Of a DNA stretch of 60,449 nt, positions 10,347-20,200 are shown one piece after another (the stretch's first letter is position 1; each line of letters starts with the position of its first letter). The stretch lies in assembly GCA_018660505.1 (NCBI GenBank), contig JABJKE010000021.1, positions 1-60,449 on the forward strand, written 5' to 3'. This DNA is from Rhodobiaceae bacterium (GTDB lineage Bacteria > Pseudomonadota > Alphaproteobacteria > RS24). The translations under genes and the position numbers were made by a program. Under the pieces are notes generated by a model. That model was not told the origin of the DNA. It saw only the letters and a list, made by a program, of their open reading frames with translations, and ran no database searches.

Positions 10347-12182
10347 GTGAGCAAAACCAGCGATGTCCATGACAGTTTAAATGTCACGCATAATCAGCGT
10401 CACGACGTGCAAGCCAGCTATCAGGCGCGGCGGTCGCGCTCGCTGGCGCTTATCGAGCGGATGTTGCGCAGTTATTTGCGTCCCTATCTGCCGCTCTTGG
10501 GGCTCTCGATTGTTGCCAATGTTATCGTCGCGGCCACAACTGGTGCCCTGCCATGGTTTATTCAAATGGCCATCGACGAAGTGTTTAACGGCAAAAATGA
10601 AACCATGTTGCTGCTCATCCCCGTCGGGGTCATCGCGGTTTCGATTATCAAAAGCCTCGCCACCTATGCCTCCAATGTGATTATGAATTTCGTCGGCCAA
10701 GGCTCCACCGCTAATTTGCAGCGCGATTTATTCGCCCGCCTGATGCGCGGCGACCTGGCCTATGTCTCCACCCAACATAGCGGCGCCTATATTTCCATTT
10801 TCATGAATGACGCCACCCGCCTGCGCGATACTGTGTCGGGCACGATTATTGCTTTCGCGCGGCATTTGTTAACCATTGTCGCGCTCATCGCTTTCATGTT
10901 CACCATCAATTGGCATTTGGCGCTGATTTACACAATTATTGTGGTGCCCATGGGATTGGTTTCGATGCGCCGTTTGGGCAAAGTCACCCGCTCGGCCTCG
11001 CGCCAAGGGCTCGAGGAAACCAGCGAATTATCGACCTTCATCGTCGAAAGCTTAACCGGTTTGCGCATCGTCAAAGCCTATGGGCAAGAAGACCAGCAGA
11101 TTAGCCGCGCCCGCGCCACCATCGACCGCGTTCTCGATTACACCATGCGGGCCTTGCGCGCCCGCGCCGCCGCCAGCCCCGCCATTGAAGGCCTGGCCGG
11201 ATTTGCCGTGGGCGCGATTATTTACGTCGGCGGCTATCAATCGATGCAGGGCAATTTAACGGCGGGCGAATTTATGGGCTTTATCACCGCGCTGCTGGCG
11301 GTCTATCAGCCGCTGCGCTCGGTGGCCAATATTCAAACGATTTTGCAAGAAGGGGTCTCCGCCGGCACACGAGTTTTTTCCATCCTCGACCAAAAAGACG
11401 CCATCCTCGACACCCCAAATGCCAAACCGTTGAAAATCGAAAACGGCGAAATTAGCTTCGACCAAGTGAGTTTCCAATATGCGGGACGCGATATTCCGGC
11501 GCTGAACGATGTCTCCATTCATGTGCCCGCGGGCAAGACCGTTGCTTTGGTCGGGCAATCGGGCTCGGGCAAATCGACTTTGCTGAACCTCGTGCTGCGT
11601 TTCTTTGATGTCAGCGGCGGGCAAATTCAAATCGACGGGCAAGATATCCGCTCGGTCGACCTCAATAGTCTGCGCCGTGCCACCGCCTTGGTGACGCAAG
11701 ACCCGTTTTTATTCGACGATACGATTGCCAACAATATTTCTTACGGCAAGCAAGATTTCTCGCAAGCCGACATCGAACAAGCCGCCAAACAAGCGGCCGC
11801 GCATGAGTTTATCGTCGATATGCCAGAGGGCTATCAGACCCGTGTGGGCGAAAGCGGGCTGCGGCTTTCGGGCGGGCAAAAACAACGTATTGCCATCGCC
11901 CGCGCCATGCTCAAAGACGCCCCTATTTTGCTGCTCGATGAAGCCACTTCGGCGCTGGATACGGCTTCCGAACAAAAAGTGCAGACGGCGCTGACGCAGT
12001 TAATGAAAGGGCGCACCTCGCTGGTTATCGCCCATCGCCTATCGACGATTATGCATGCCGATGAAATATTTGTGATGCGCGAAGGCCAAGTGGTGGAACA
12101 TGGCACGCACACGCAATTGCTCGACAAGCGCGGCGTTTATGCCGACCTCTATGAGCGCCAGTTTGACAATGGAAACGGGTAA
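10347..12182 (+). CDS. msbA: Lipid A export ABC transporter (MsbA-like)
   Basis: Half-size ABC exporter, membrane domain (six segments, about 45-330) fused to an ATPase domain (about 360-605). Walker A GQSGSGKST near 402, signature LSGGQKQR near 504, Walker B ILLLDEATSALD near 525, and the H-loop IAHRLST. 611 residues, starting at GTG 10347 with GAGAG upstream. The stop TAA overlaps the waaA start by one base, and lpxK follows, so flipping of lipid A-core across the inner membrane is the likely job. Annotation as MsbA rests on this context; family members also export peptides or drugs. Confidence 0.85.
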   Translation: MSKTSDVHDSLNVTHNQRHDVQASYQARRSRSLALIERMLRSYLRPYLPLLGLSIVANVIVAATTGALPWFIQMAIDEVFNGKNETMLLLIPVGVIAVSIIKSLATYASNVIMNFVGQGSTANLQRDLFARLMRGDLAYVSTQHSGAYISIFMNDATRLRDTVSGTIIAFARHLLTIVALIAFMFTINWHLALIYTIIVVPMGLVSMRRLGKVTRSASRQGLEETSELSTFIVESLTGLRIVKAYGQEDQQISRARATIDRVLDYTMRALRARAAASPAIEGLAGFAVGAIIYVGGYQSMQGNLTAGEFMGFITALLAVYQPLRSVANIQTILQEGVSAGTRVFSILDQKDAILDTPNAKPLKIENGEISFDQVSFQYAGRDIPALNDVSIHVPAGKTVALVGQSGSGKSTLLNLVLRFFDVSGGQIQIDGQDIRSVDLNSLRRATALVTQDPFLFDDTIANNISYGKQDFSQADIEQAAKQAAAHEFIVDMPEGYQTRVGESGLRLSGGQKQRIAIARAMLKDAPILLLDEATSALDTASEQKVQTALTQLMKGRTSLVIAHRLSTIMHADEIFVMREGQVVEHGTHTQLLDKRGVYADLYERQFDNGNG

Positions 12183-13513
12183 TGGCCGCCCTGCGGCTTT
12201 ATCAAATTATCGTTTTTTTGGCGGCGCCGTTTTTGCGCCTCAGCTTATCGCGCCGCGCCGCCAAGGGACGCGAAGATAAAACCCGCTTGCGCGAACGCTT
12301 GGGGCGCGCGTCCGTGCGTCGGCCCTTGGGGCATTTGGTTTGGGTGCATGCGGCCAGCGTGGGCGAGACCCTATCGGTTTTGCCGCTGCTCGAAGATATT
12401 TTAACCAGCCGCCCCGCCCAGAGCGTTTTGCTTACCACGGGCACGCTTACCTCGGCGCGTTTGGTGGCTAAATTTCAAACCACCCATCCCGATTTGCGCC
12501 CGCGCCTGAAGCATCAGTTCGCCCCGCTAGACCGCCCGCCTTATGTTTCCGCTTTTCTCGACCATTGGCAGCCCAATGCCGCGTTTTGGGTAGAGAGCGA
12601 ATTATGGCCGAATTTAATTCTCGCCTGCACCCAACGCGATATTCCGCTGGTTATGATCAATGGCCGTCTATCGCCGAAAAGCTTTTCGCGTTGGCAAAAA
12701 ATCTCCGCCACGGCGCGCCGCCTGCTCGGGGCTTTTTCTTTGCTGATGGCGCAAGATGCCACCACGGCCGAGCGGCTAAAAGGCTTGGGCCTCACGAATA
12801 TTAAGACGCCGGGTAATTTAAAGCTGGATGCGCCGGCCCTGCCAGTCGAGCCTGCGGAGCTATCGGCCTTGCAAAAAAGCTTCGGCGAGCGCCCGCTTTG
12901 GTTGGGTACCAGCACCCATGCCGACGAGGAAGTGCGCTTGGGCGAAGCGCATCGGATGATTAAAACCAGCGTCGCAAATGTGCTGACCCTCATCGCCCCG
13001 CGCCACCCCGATAGAGGCGATGCGCTGGCCAAACAATTGCGCGACGCGGGCCACAAGCTGGCGCAGCGCAGCCATGGCGAGCTGCCCGATGGCGATACGG
13101 ATATTTATCTGCTGGATACTTTGGGCGAGCTGGGATTGTTTTATCGGCTGGCCGATATCGTGCTGATGGGCGGTACGTTAATTCCCCATGGCGGGCAAAA
13201 CCCCATTGAGGCAGCACGCCTTCACTGCGCGATATTGCACGGGCCGCATATTGAAAATTTCCAAGAAATTTTCGAGGCCCTAGAGGCGCGCCAAGCCATT
13301 GCTTCCATAGCCGATACGCCCACTTTGGCGGCACAAGTAAAAGCGCTGATGCAAAATCCAGCGACGGTAAAGCAAATGTCGGAAGCGGCGCTATCTTTTG
13401 CCGAGGAAATGACCGGCACACGCGCCCGCGTTGTGGATTTGCTAGCGCCCTATTTGGCCGCTCAAGATGCGCCCACGCCGCGCCCACAGATGCGGGAGGC
13501 GCATGATGGCTGA
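12182..13513 (+). CDS. waaA: 3-deoxy-D-manno-octulosonic acid (Kdo) transferase
   Basis: Transfers Kdo from CMP-Kdo to lipid IVA at the cytoplasmic face of the inner membrane. 443 residues: hydrophobic N-terminal anchor (LYQIIVFLAAPFLRL), then WVHAASVGETLS with the catalytic Glu near residue 62, ESELWPNLI, and the C-terminal GGTLIPHGGQNPIEAA nucleotide-sugar site. Starts in the stop codon of the ABC exporter (TAATG) and overlaps lpxK, indicating translational coupling. Confidence 0.95.
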   Translation: MAALRLYQIIVFLAAPFLRLSLSRRAAKGREDKTRLRERLGRASVRRPLGHLVWVHAASVGETLSVLPLLEDILTSRPAQSVLLTTGTLTSARLVAKFQTTHPDLRPRLKHQFAPLDRPPYVSAFLDHWQPNAAFWVESELWPNLILACTQRDIPLVMINGRLSPKSFSRWQKISATARRLLGAFSLLMAQDATTAERLKGLGLTNIKTPGNLKLDAPALPVEPAELSALQKSFGERPLWLGTSTHADEEVRLGEAHRMIKTSVANVLTLIAPRHPDRGDALAKQLRDAGHKLAQRSHGELPDGDTDIYLLDTLGELGLFYRLADIVLMGGTLIPHGGQNPIEAARLHCAILHGPHIENFQEIFEALEARQAIASIADTPTLAAQVKALMQNPATVKQMSEAALSFAEEMTGTRARVVDLLAPYLAAQDAPTPRPQMREAHDG

Positions 13514-14549
13514 ACCACGGTTTTGGCAATCTAGGGCGCATCCCCTATCGCTGGCCATATCGCTAGCCTTGACGCCCGTGAGCTTTTTATATGCCGGGCT
13601 GGAGGCGCTGAACCGCAAGGTCACGCAAGCGCAGCACCCGGGAAAACCGGTTATTTGCGTTGGTAATTTAACCGCCGGCGGGGCGGGCAAAACCCCGACC
13701 GTGCAATGGCTCACCCAATGGCTGACACAAGAGACCCGCGCGCCTGCGGTTTTATCGCGCGGCTATGGCGGCAGCCTGAAAGGCCCCTTGAAAGTAGACC
13801 CGGCGCAGCATTCGGCCGCGCAAGTGGGCGATGAACCCCGCATGTTGGCCGAAGCTTGCGCGGTTTATATTGGCGCCGACCGCCACCAAAGCCTGCGTTT
13901 GGCCGCGCAAGATGGCCATGAGGTGATGGTGAAGGACGACGGATTTCAAAACCCCGCGATGGCGCATCACTTTAATTTAATCGTCGTGGATGGCGCCACT
14001 GGGCTCGGCAATGGACGGCTTTTGCCAGCCGGGCCGTTGCGCCAACCGCTCTCGGTGGCCTTAAAAAAACTCGATGCCCTGCTGATCATCGGCGCGCCCA
14101 GCCACGCCAGTCTTGCCCCTTTGCGAAAAGCCGTGGAGGCCATGGGCAAACCAATCTTTTTCGGCCAGATAGAACCACAAAGCCCGCGGCCCAAAAAATC
14201 GGCCGCCCGCGTGCATGCTTTTTGCGGCATTGCCAAGCCGGAAAAATTTATCGCCAGCCTGCGCGGCCATGGCTATGAGGTGGCACAAGTCACAAGCTTT
14301 GGCGACCACCACGGCTTCACGGCAGCCGAAGCCGAGCGCCTTTTGGCTTCGGGTTTAACCTTAATGACCACGCAAAAAGATATGGCGCGCTTGCAAGGCT
14401 CCCCCGAAGGCTCAGCGCTGGCGCGTCTGGCCGAAACGGCCAACACGCTGCCCATCGCTTTGCACATTGCCGATGAAGCCGCCTTGCAAACCGCCATACA
14501 AAAAGCTCTGGCCGATAAACAAGCCAGCCAAATTTACAAATCTTATTGA
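13506..14549 (+). CDS. lpxK: Tetraacyldisaccharide 4'-kinase
   Basis: Phosphorylates the 4' position of the lipid A disaccharide precursor, using ATP. 347 residues from the ATG at 13506 (MAEPRFWQ); GGGAGG at 13494-13499 favours this over the ATG one codon earlier. P-loop region VGNLTAGGAGKTPTVQWL (about 49-66), then DDGFQNPAMAHHFNLIVVD and GRLLPAGPLRQPL, all typical of LpxK, and a late DHHGFTAAEAERLL. Overlaps the waaA stop by 8 bases. Ends two bases from the convergent M23 gene. Confidence 0.95.
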   Translation: MAEPRFWQSRAHPLSLAISLALTPVSFLYAGLEALNRKVTQAQHPGKPVICVGNLTAGGAGKTPTVQWLTQWLTQETRAPAVLSRGYGGSLKGPLKVDPAQHSAAQVGDEPRMLAEACAVYIGADRHQSLRLAAQDGHEVMVKDDGFQNPAMAHHFNLIVVDGATGLGNGRLLPAGPLRQPLSVALKKLDALLIIGAPSHASLAPLRKAVEAMGKPIFFGQIEPQSPRPKKSAARVHAFCGIAKPEKFIASLRGHGYEVAQVTSFGDHHGFTAAEAERLLASGLTLMTTQKDMARLQGSPEGSALARLAETANTLPIALHIADEAALQTAIQKALADKQASQIYKSY

Positions 14550-14551
14550 AA

Positions 14552-15385
14552 TTATCGGCTGGGCGAGCCGGTGACCACCAAGGCAGGGTCGATGCGCGCG
14601 CCGCCCCAGAACATCCGCCAATCTAAATGCGGGCCCGTCGAGCGACCGGTGGAGCCGACCGTGGCGATGACATCGCCAGCCGCGACTTGGTCGCCGACCT
14701 TCACGTTTAAACTATCCAAATGCATATAGGCGGAGATGACTTTGAGGCCGTGGTCGATGAAAATCAAACCGCCCTCGAAATACATATCCGGCTCGGCCAA
14801 GGTAACTTTGCCCGGCGCGGGCGCCACCACTTGGGTGCCGCGCGGTGCTGCAATATCAATGCCGAAATGAGGCCGACGCGGCTCGCCATTGTAAAATCGC
14901 TGACTGCCATAAACGCCGCTAATGCGCCCTTTCACGGGCCAGCGGAAGCTTTGCGAAAAATCAGCCTCGCGGCGCAAACCTGCGCGCGCTTGGCGTTTCA
15001 ATTTGCCTTGCGCGATAATGCGCGCCATGGCCGCTTCGGGCGGGGTCACCATAGTGGGTGGCAGCCCGTCGATGCGCTGAATAGAATAGCGGCGCTTGGT
15101 TAAGGTCAGCGGCACATGCGCCGATTTTTTGCCCCGCGTGAAAGCAATTTCTTGGCGCAATTTCGCGTCTCGGCCAAACCCCAACACCGTGTAATTATCC
15201 ACCACAGGCAGCGCCGCGCCATTGAGGCTAACTTTTGTGCCCTCGGTCAACTGCAAGACCACCAGACCGCCTTGGCTAAATTTTCCGCTTTGGCTTTTCA
15301 CGAAGTCAGACGACAGCTCGCGCGCTTGCACATTTACTTGCAGAGCCACGAACAGCAGCAAAAACAAAGACGCCAGCTTAAGCAT
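14552..15385 (-). CDS. Secreted M23 (LytM-type) metallopeptidase
   Basis: Probable peptidoglycan endopeptidase or division-associated LytM factor acting in the periplasm. 277 residues: signal peptide (1-21, ending VQA), an Ig-like N-terminal part (about 25-105), and an M23 domain (about 150-270). Zinc/catalytic motifs are HFGIDIAAPRG, SAYMHLDSL and GPHLDWRMFWGG. In the last motif the usual HxH reads HLD, so one expected zinc ligand is Asp. Its ATG abuts the stop of the DUF2093 gene (TAAATG), and the xseA-DUF2093-M23 order is a recurring alphaproteobacterial block. Confidence 0.9.
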   Translation of the reverse strand: MLKLASLFLLLFVALQVNVQARELSSDFVKSQSGKFSQGGLVVLQLTEGTKVSLNGAALPVVDNYTVLGFGRDAKLRQEIAFTRGKKSAHVPLTLTKRRYSIQRIDGLPPTMVTPPEAAMARIIAQGKLKRQARAGLRREADFSQSFRWPVKGRISGVYGSQRFYNGEPRRPHFGIDIAAPRGTQVVAPAPGKVTLAEPDMYFEGGLIFIDHGLKVISAYMHLDSLNVKVGDQVAAGDVIATVGSTGRSTGPHLDWRMFWGGARIDPALVVTGSPSR

Positions 15386-15577
15386 TTATCTTTGCGCCAA
15401 TTCGGCTTGCATCGACGCATCGGCGTCGACATAAGGCTCTTGGCGATCGACGCTCCAATAGCGCAAATCTTCCAGCGCAATCTGCTTGCCGGTGATGGCG
15501 CATCTAACAAAGGCACCGGGCATGACGACGTCAAAATCTCCATCGAGATATTTAATCTTGGCTTCCCCACCGCTCAT
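15386..15577 (-). CDS. DUF2093 family protein
   Basis: Small protein of unknown function, 63 residues, matching the DUF2093 pattern in full: IKYLDGDFDVVMPGAFVRCAITGK, then ALEDLRYWSVDRQEPYVDA. It has a good ribosome site (AAGGAAA). Found almost only in alphaproteobacteria, commonly beside xseA, as here (31 bases downstream of xseA). A DNA- or RNA-related role has been guessed from this position only. Confidence 0.9.
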   Translation of the reverse strand: MSGGEAKIKYLDGDFDVVMPGAFVRCAITGKQIALEDLRYWSVDRQEPYVDADASMQAELAQR

Positions 15578-15608
15578 AATGATTTCCTTCTGGTCTGATT
15601 TTCAGACA

Positions 15609-17051
15609 TTACAATAATTGCCCCTGATTGCCATCGCTAGGCTTTTTCGAAGCTGGTTTTTTGCGCGCCTTGGCATCCCCTTTGGTGGCTGTCCCGCCTT
15701 CCACGCGCGCCGCAAGATTTTGCGCCCCCGCCAGACGAATGTCGAGCCGCGTGCCTTCGGGTGCTTGGCTGGCTTGGCGCACGGGTTTTCCCTGTTCGGT
15801 CAACACCAGCGCAAAGCCCCGCTCTAAAATGCTTTCGTGGCTCAGCAAGCGCAATTGGCGGGCACCCGATTGCACTTTGGCGGCGCGTCGTTCCAACCCG
15901 CTGTGGATTTGCATTTGGGCACGTTGCCAGAGGCCCGCCATGCGCTCGCCCTCATGGCGCAAGCGCACTTGCAAGGCCATAGGCGTTAAGCGGGCGGCGG
16001 CTTGGCTAAAGCGCGCGCCCTGCGTCTGAATATGGTTTTGCAAAGCGCCGCCGAGGCGTTGCGAAAATGTGTCTAATCGTTGCGCGGGCAGTGCCAGAAT
16101 ATCTTCGAGCTTGGGCAAGCCGCGCGCAAGCCCCGCAAGATGCGCGCTTTGGCGTTCCAGCTCGCGCCCTTGGGCGCGGCGCAACCGCAGGCCCAAATCT
16201 TCTATTTGCGCGCTTAAATCTGCCCGCACGGGCACCGCCATTTCGGCCGCCGCTGTCGGCGTTGGGGCGCGTCGGTCGGCGGCATAATCGAGCAGCGTCG
16301 TGTCGGTCTCATGGCCCACGGCAGAGATGAGCGGAATGTCAGATTGCGCGGCGGCGCGCACGACAATCTCTTCATTAAAACCCCAAAGGTCTTCCAAACT
16401 GCCGCCACCGCGCGCAACGATCAGAACGTCAGGGCGTGCGATATCGCCCTCGGCGCCCTCGACGGGCAGAGCATTAAAGCCAGCGATGGCCTTGGCCACT
16501 TCCTCGGCGCAGGTTTCGCCTTGCACGCGCACCGGCCAGACCAAGACATGGCGGGGAAACCGATCGCTCAGGCGATGCAAAATATCGCGTATCACCGCCC
16601 CGCTGGGGCTGGTAATCACGCCGATGGTTTCGGGTAAAAACGGCAAAGGTTTTTTGCGCTCTGCCTCGAACAGACCTTCGGCGGCCAATTGTTTTTTGCG
16701 CGCTTCTAAAAGCGCCATTAAGGCGCCCTCGCCGGCTGGCTCCATCGTCTCGACGACCAATTGATAGCGCGATTGTCCGGGGAAAGTGGTCAGCTTGCCC
16801 GTCATCACCACCTCGAGCCCTTGCTCGGGTTGCATGGTTAATTTTTGCGCTGTGCCCTTCCACATGACGCCTGCCAAAACCGCTTTTTCGTCTTTCACAT
16901 CAAAATAAACATGGCCAGAGGCGGGGCGCGACACGCGGCCCAATTCGCCGCGCACGCGCACATGGCCGAAACTATCTTCGACCAGTCGCTTCACTTGCCC
17001 CGAAAGCTCCGAGACGCTCAGCTCTATAAGATTGTCACCTGTTAGGCTCAT
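15609..17051 (-). CDS. xseA: Exodeoxyribonuclease VII large subunit
   Basis: Large subunit of the single-strand-specific exonuclease VII, used in repair. 480 residues from MSLTGDN at 17051; an in-frame ATG at 17099 would add 16 basic residues, and neither has a clear ribosome site. OB-fold near the N-terminus (GHVYFDVKDEKAVLAGVMW), then the catalytic region GVITSPSGAVIRDILHRL, VLIVARGGGSLEDLWGFNEE and ISAVGHETDTTLLDYAADRRAPTPTAAAE (written here in parts of the family signature), followed by a long coiled coil. The small subunit xseB is not in the window. Divergent from purD. Confidence 0.95.
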   Translation of the reverse strand: MSLTGDNLIELSVSELSGQVKRLVEDSFGHVRVRGELGRVSRPASGHVYFDVKDEKAVLAGVMWKGTAQKLTMQPEQGLEVVMTGKLTTFPGQSRYQLVVETMEPAGEGALMALLEARKKQLAAEGLFEAERKKPLPFLPETIGVITSPSGAVIRDILHRLSDRFPRHVLVWPVRVQGETCAEEVAKAIAGFNALPVEGAEGDIARPDVLIVARGGGSLEDLWGFNEEIVVRAAAQSDIPLISAVGHETDTTLLDYAADRRAPTPTAAAEMAVPVRADLSAQIEDLGLRLRRAQGRELERQSAHLAGLARGLPKLEDILALPAQRLDTFSQRLGGALQNHIQTQGARFSQAAARLTPMALQVRLRHEGERMAGLWQRAQMQIHSGLERRAAKVQSGARQLRLLSHESILERGFALVLTEQGKPVRQASQAPEGTRLDIRLAGAQNLAARVEGGTATKGDAKARKKPASKKPSDGNQGQLL

Positions 17052-17204
17052 TTCGGGTTTACGCTTCCTGTTTTCCAGCCGCGCTTTGGGCAAGGCCATG
17101 TGATTTTAACTTATCGAGTGTTTATGATATGACAAATAACTTTTAGCGATTCTCGCTATCTAGACCTAACCCAAGCATGACACGCTTCGCGATAAGAGAC
17201 AAAG

Positions 17205-18512
17205 ATGACCGATATAGATACTTCGACAAAACGCAATATTTTGGTTTTGGGCTCTGGCGGACGCGAACACGCTCTATGTTGGAAAATAGCCCAAAGCCCG
17301 CTGCTGAACACGCTCTATTGTGCGCCGGGAAATGGCGGCACCGCCAGCGTCGCCCACAATGTGGCGCTCGAGATGAGCGACCACGCGGCCGTCATCCAAT
17401 TTTGCCAAGAGAAAAACATTCACCTTGTGGTCATTGGCCCGGAAGCCCCCCTTGTGGCAGGGCTTGGGGATGATTTACACGCCGCCAATATCGCCGCCTT
17501 TGGGCCCAGCCGCGAGGCCGCCCAACTCGAGGGCTCGAAAGGCTATACCAAAGACCTCTGCGCCGAAGCCGATATTCCCACCGCCGCTTATGGCCGCTTC
17601 GATAATGCCGCCGAGGCTTTGGCCTATTTAGAGACCCAAAGCGCGCCCATCGTGGTGAAAGCCGATGGGCTGGCAGCCGGCAAAGGCGTGATTATTGCCG
17701 AGACCATGCAACAAGCGCGCGATGGCGTGGCCGATATTTTCGACGGCGCATTTGGCGCGGCTGGGGCCGAGCTGGTCATCGAAGAATTTATGACTGGCGA
17801 GGAAGCCAGTTTCTTCGTGCTGTGCGACGGCGAAAACGCGCTGCCCTTGGCCACCGCCCAAGACCATAAACGCGTGGGCGATGGCGACACGGGCCCCAAT
17901 ACGGGCGGCATGGGCGCCTATTCGCCGGCCTCGATTATGACCCAAGAGCTGATTGATATATCCATGCAGCAAGTCATTTACCCGACTTTGCAAGCCATGG
18001 CCAAACGCGGCACGCCCTATCGCGGCGTGTTATATGCCGGCCTGATGCTGACACCCGATGGGCCCAAATTGGTGGAATATAATGCCCGCTTCGGCGACCC
18101 CGAATGCCAAGTGCTGATGATGCGCCTGGCCAGCGATATTGTGCCCGCGTTAGAGGCTTGCGCCAGCCCCGATGGCAGCGCCTCTCTGGCTGGCCTGTCG
18201 CTGGATTGGCACCCAGATATGGCGATGACCGTGGTGATGGCCGCCAATGGCTATCCGGGGTCTTATGAGAAGGGCAGCGTGATTGAGGGGCTGGATAAAG
18301 TGAGCGCCGCCACCGTGTTTCATGCTGGCACCACGCGCGCGGAAGATGGTAGCCTGCGCGCCATCGGTGGGCGCGTTTTAAATGTCACGGCGCTTGGCAA
18401 AACGGTGGCGCAAGCGCAAGCAAATGCCTATGCTGGCGTCGATAGGATTGAATGGCCGCAAGGGTTTTGCCGTCGCGATATCGGACATAAAGAAATAGCG
18501 CGCGAAGGCTAA
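17205..18512 (+). CDS. purD: Phosphoribosylamine-glycine ligase (GARS)
   Basis: Second step of purine synthesis: ATP-dependent joining of glycine to phosphoribosylamine. 435 residues with a short N-terminal extension before [18 protein letters not shown], then the ATP-grasp domain with [26 protein letters not shown] and [11 protein letters not shown], and [15 protein letters not shown] near 285. Single-function form with no fusion to purM or purN. Divergent from xseA, also a recurrent alphaproteobacterial neighbour. Confidence 0.96.
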   Translation: MTDIDTSTKRNILVLGSGGREHALCWKIAQSPLLNTLYCAPGNGGTASVAHNVALEMSDHAAVIQFCQEKNIHLVVIGPEAPLVAGLGDDLHAANIAAFGPSREAAQLEGSKGYTKDLCAEADIPTAAYGRFDNAAEALAYLETQSAPIVVKADGLAAGKGVIIAETMQQARDGVADIFDGAFGAAGAELVIEEFMTGEEASFFVLCDGENALPLATAQDHKRVGDGDTGPNTGGMGAYSPASIMTQELIDISMQQVIYPTLQAMAKRGTPYRGVLYAGLMLTPDGPKLVEYNARFGDPECQVLMMRLASDIVPALEACASPDGSASLAGLSLDWHPDMAMTVVMAANGYPGSYEKGSVIEGLDKVSAATVFHAGTTRAEDGSLRAIGGRVLNVTALGKTVAQAQANAYAGVDRIEWPQGFCRRDIGHKEIAREG

Positions 18513-18555
18513 AGGCCAAAGGGCGAAAAAAGCAAAAGATGAGGGAGACAAACAG

Positions 18556-19632
18556 ATGAAAGATGAGGGTATTGAACGCTTTGGCGGCACGAAAGATATT
18601 GCGGAAACGCATAAATTTGACCAAGCCAAGCTAGAACAATATGCGCTCGCACATGTGGAGGGTTTTGAAGGCCCGCTCGAAGTGCGCCAGTTCAAGGGCG
18701 GGCAATCCAACCCCACGTATCAGCTCATCACCCCCAATAAAAAATATGTCATGCGCCGAAAGCCGCCCGGCAAATTGCTGCCTTCGGCGCACGCTGTCGA
18801 TCGCGAATATAAAGTGATTACCGCTTTGGGCAGCACGGGTTTTCCTGTGCCGCGCACCTATTGCCTGTGCGAAGACGAAAGCATTACTGGCACGATTTTT
18901 TATATTATGGATATGGTCGAGGGGCGCATTTTATGGGACCCGCAATTGCCCGATATCCCGCGCGAAGGCCGCCGCCCTATTTTTGAGGCGAAGATTAAAA
19001 CTTTGGCGCAATTGCATAACACCGATTACAAAGCCATCGGCTTAGAAGATTTTGGCAAACCGGGCGATTATTTCGCCCGCCAAATCTCGCGCTGGACGAA
19101 ACAATATCAGCTCTCCGAAACGCAAGAAATCGGCAGTATGAATAAGCTCATCGATTGGCTGCCGGGCAATATTCCGGGCAATGAGGAAGTGTCGATTGTG
19201 CATGGCGATTATCGCCTCGACAATATGGTGCTGCACCCAAGCGAGCCAAAAGTCGCCGCCGTTCTCGACTGGGAGCTATCGACTTTGGGTCATCCGCTGG
19301 GCGATTTTACCTATCACTTAATGCAATGGTATATGCCCAATGATGCGGGCAGCACCAACACGCTGCTGGGCTGCGATTTCGCCGAGCTGAACATCCCCGA
19401 TAAAGATGAGTATATTCGTGCCTATTGCGAGCATACCGGACGCGATGGCATTGAGAATATGGATTATTATATCGCCTATAATATGTTCCGCTTGGCGGGT
19501 ATTTTGCAAGGCATCGTCGGTCGCGTGCGCGATGGCACGGCCTCCAACGCCCATGCCGCAGCCATGGCAGACCGCGTGAAACCGCTGTCCGATATGGGCT
19601 GGGAATTTGCTCTCAAAGCCGGCGCGGTTTAG
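18556..19632 (+). CDS. APH/ACAD10-like aminoglycoside-type phosphotransferase
   Basis: Kinase of the APH fold, 358 residues. ATP-binding start FKGGQSNPTYQL (about 55-66) and KYVMRRKPPG; catalytic loop IVHGDYRLDNMVLH near 213-226 and metal-binding LDWELSTLGHPLGDF near 237-251. These are the features of the kinase domain of ACAD10/ACAD11, which in animals phosphorylates 4-hydroxyacyl-CoAs before an acyl-CoA dehydrogenase acts. A separate acyl-CoA dehydrogenase of that subgroup is encoded at 21785, so a role in hydroxy-acid breakdown is plausible. Not an antibiotic-resistance call. Confidence 0.82.
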   Translation: MKDEGIERFGGTKDIAETHKFDQAKLEQYALAHVEGFEGPLEVRQFKGGQSNPTYQLITPNKKYVMRRKPPGKLLPSAHAVDREYKVITALGSTGFPVPRTYCLCEDESITGTIFYIMDMVEGRILWDPQLPDIPREGRRPIFEAKIKTLAQLHNTDYKAIGLEDFGKPGDYFARQISRWTKQYQLSETQEIGSMNKLIDWLPGNIPGNEEVSIVHGDYRLDNMVLHPSEPKVAAVLDWELSTLGHPLGDFTYHLMQWYMPNDAGSTNTLLGCDFAELNIPDKDEYIRAYCEHTGRDGIENMDYYIAYNMFRLAGILQGIVGRVRDGTASNAHAAAMADRVKPLSDMGWEFALKAGAV

Positions 19633-19645
19633 CCCAAAGCGGGGA

Positions 19646-20200
19646 TTATCGCGACAGCGGCGTACAGAAAATTAATTCCGTATCGCCTTTTAGCCGACGC
19701 TCCACTTCAGCAAACCCATCGGGGACCTGAAAAACAGCGCGTTTGTCTTCTTCGACGACAATCAGCGCCTCTTCGGCCAGCCAGCCGCCGCGCTGCAAAG
19801 CAGATAAGGCGCGCTCGCCAAGCCCCTGACGATACGGCGGGTCGGCGAACACTAAATCATAAACGCCGCCGCCCGTGCAGGGCCCTAAATCTGTGGCATC
19901 GCGACGAAAAATCTTGCTGTGTCCGGTTGCCTGACACGTCTCTACATTGTCTCGAATGGCGCCGCGCGCCGCGCTTTGCGTTTCGATGAAAAGGCAAAAA
20001 TTGGCGCCGCGCGATAAAGCCTCTAGCCCCAAGGCACCTGTGCCGGCGAATAAATCAAGCACCCGCAAATCAGTTAAATCGAGCCGCGAGGTGAGCATGG
20101 AAAACAAAGCTTCGCGCGTGCGGTCTGTGGTGGGGCGCGTTTGCGTTCCTTTGGGCGCGCGCAAAGGTTTGCCGCGCCACTTACCGCCGACCACGCGCAT
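19646..20200 (-). CDS. rsmD: 16S rRNA m2G966 methyltransferase
   Basis: Methylates G966 of 16S rRNA. 184 residues, normal length. Start RVVGGKWRGKPLRAPKGTQTRPTTDRTREALF is diagnostic; AdoMet site VLDLFAGTGALGLEALSRGA (about 46-65), and catalytic DPPY in DLVFADPPYRQGLG. Its start overlaps the end of rluB by 20 bases, so the two are coupled. Convergent with the kinase gene, 13 bases apart. Confidence 0.96.
   Translation of the reverse strand: MRVVGGKWRGKPLRAPKGTQTRPTTDRTREALFSMLTSRLDLTDLRVLDLFAGTGALGLEALSRGANFCLFIETQSAARGAIRDNVETCQATGHSKIFRRDATDLGPCTGGGVYDLVFADPPYRQGLGERALSALQRGGWLAEEALIVVEEDKRAVFQVPDGFAEVERRLKGDTELIFCTPLSR

Noticed and set aside
18556-19632. Aminoglycoside resistance gene
   Set aside because: APH fold, but the ACAD10/11-type motifs and a matching dehydrogenase point to metabolism.
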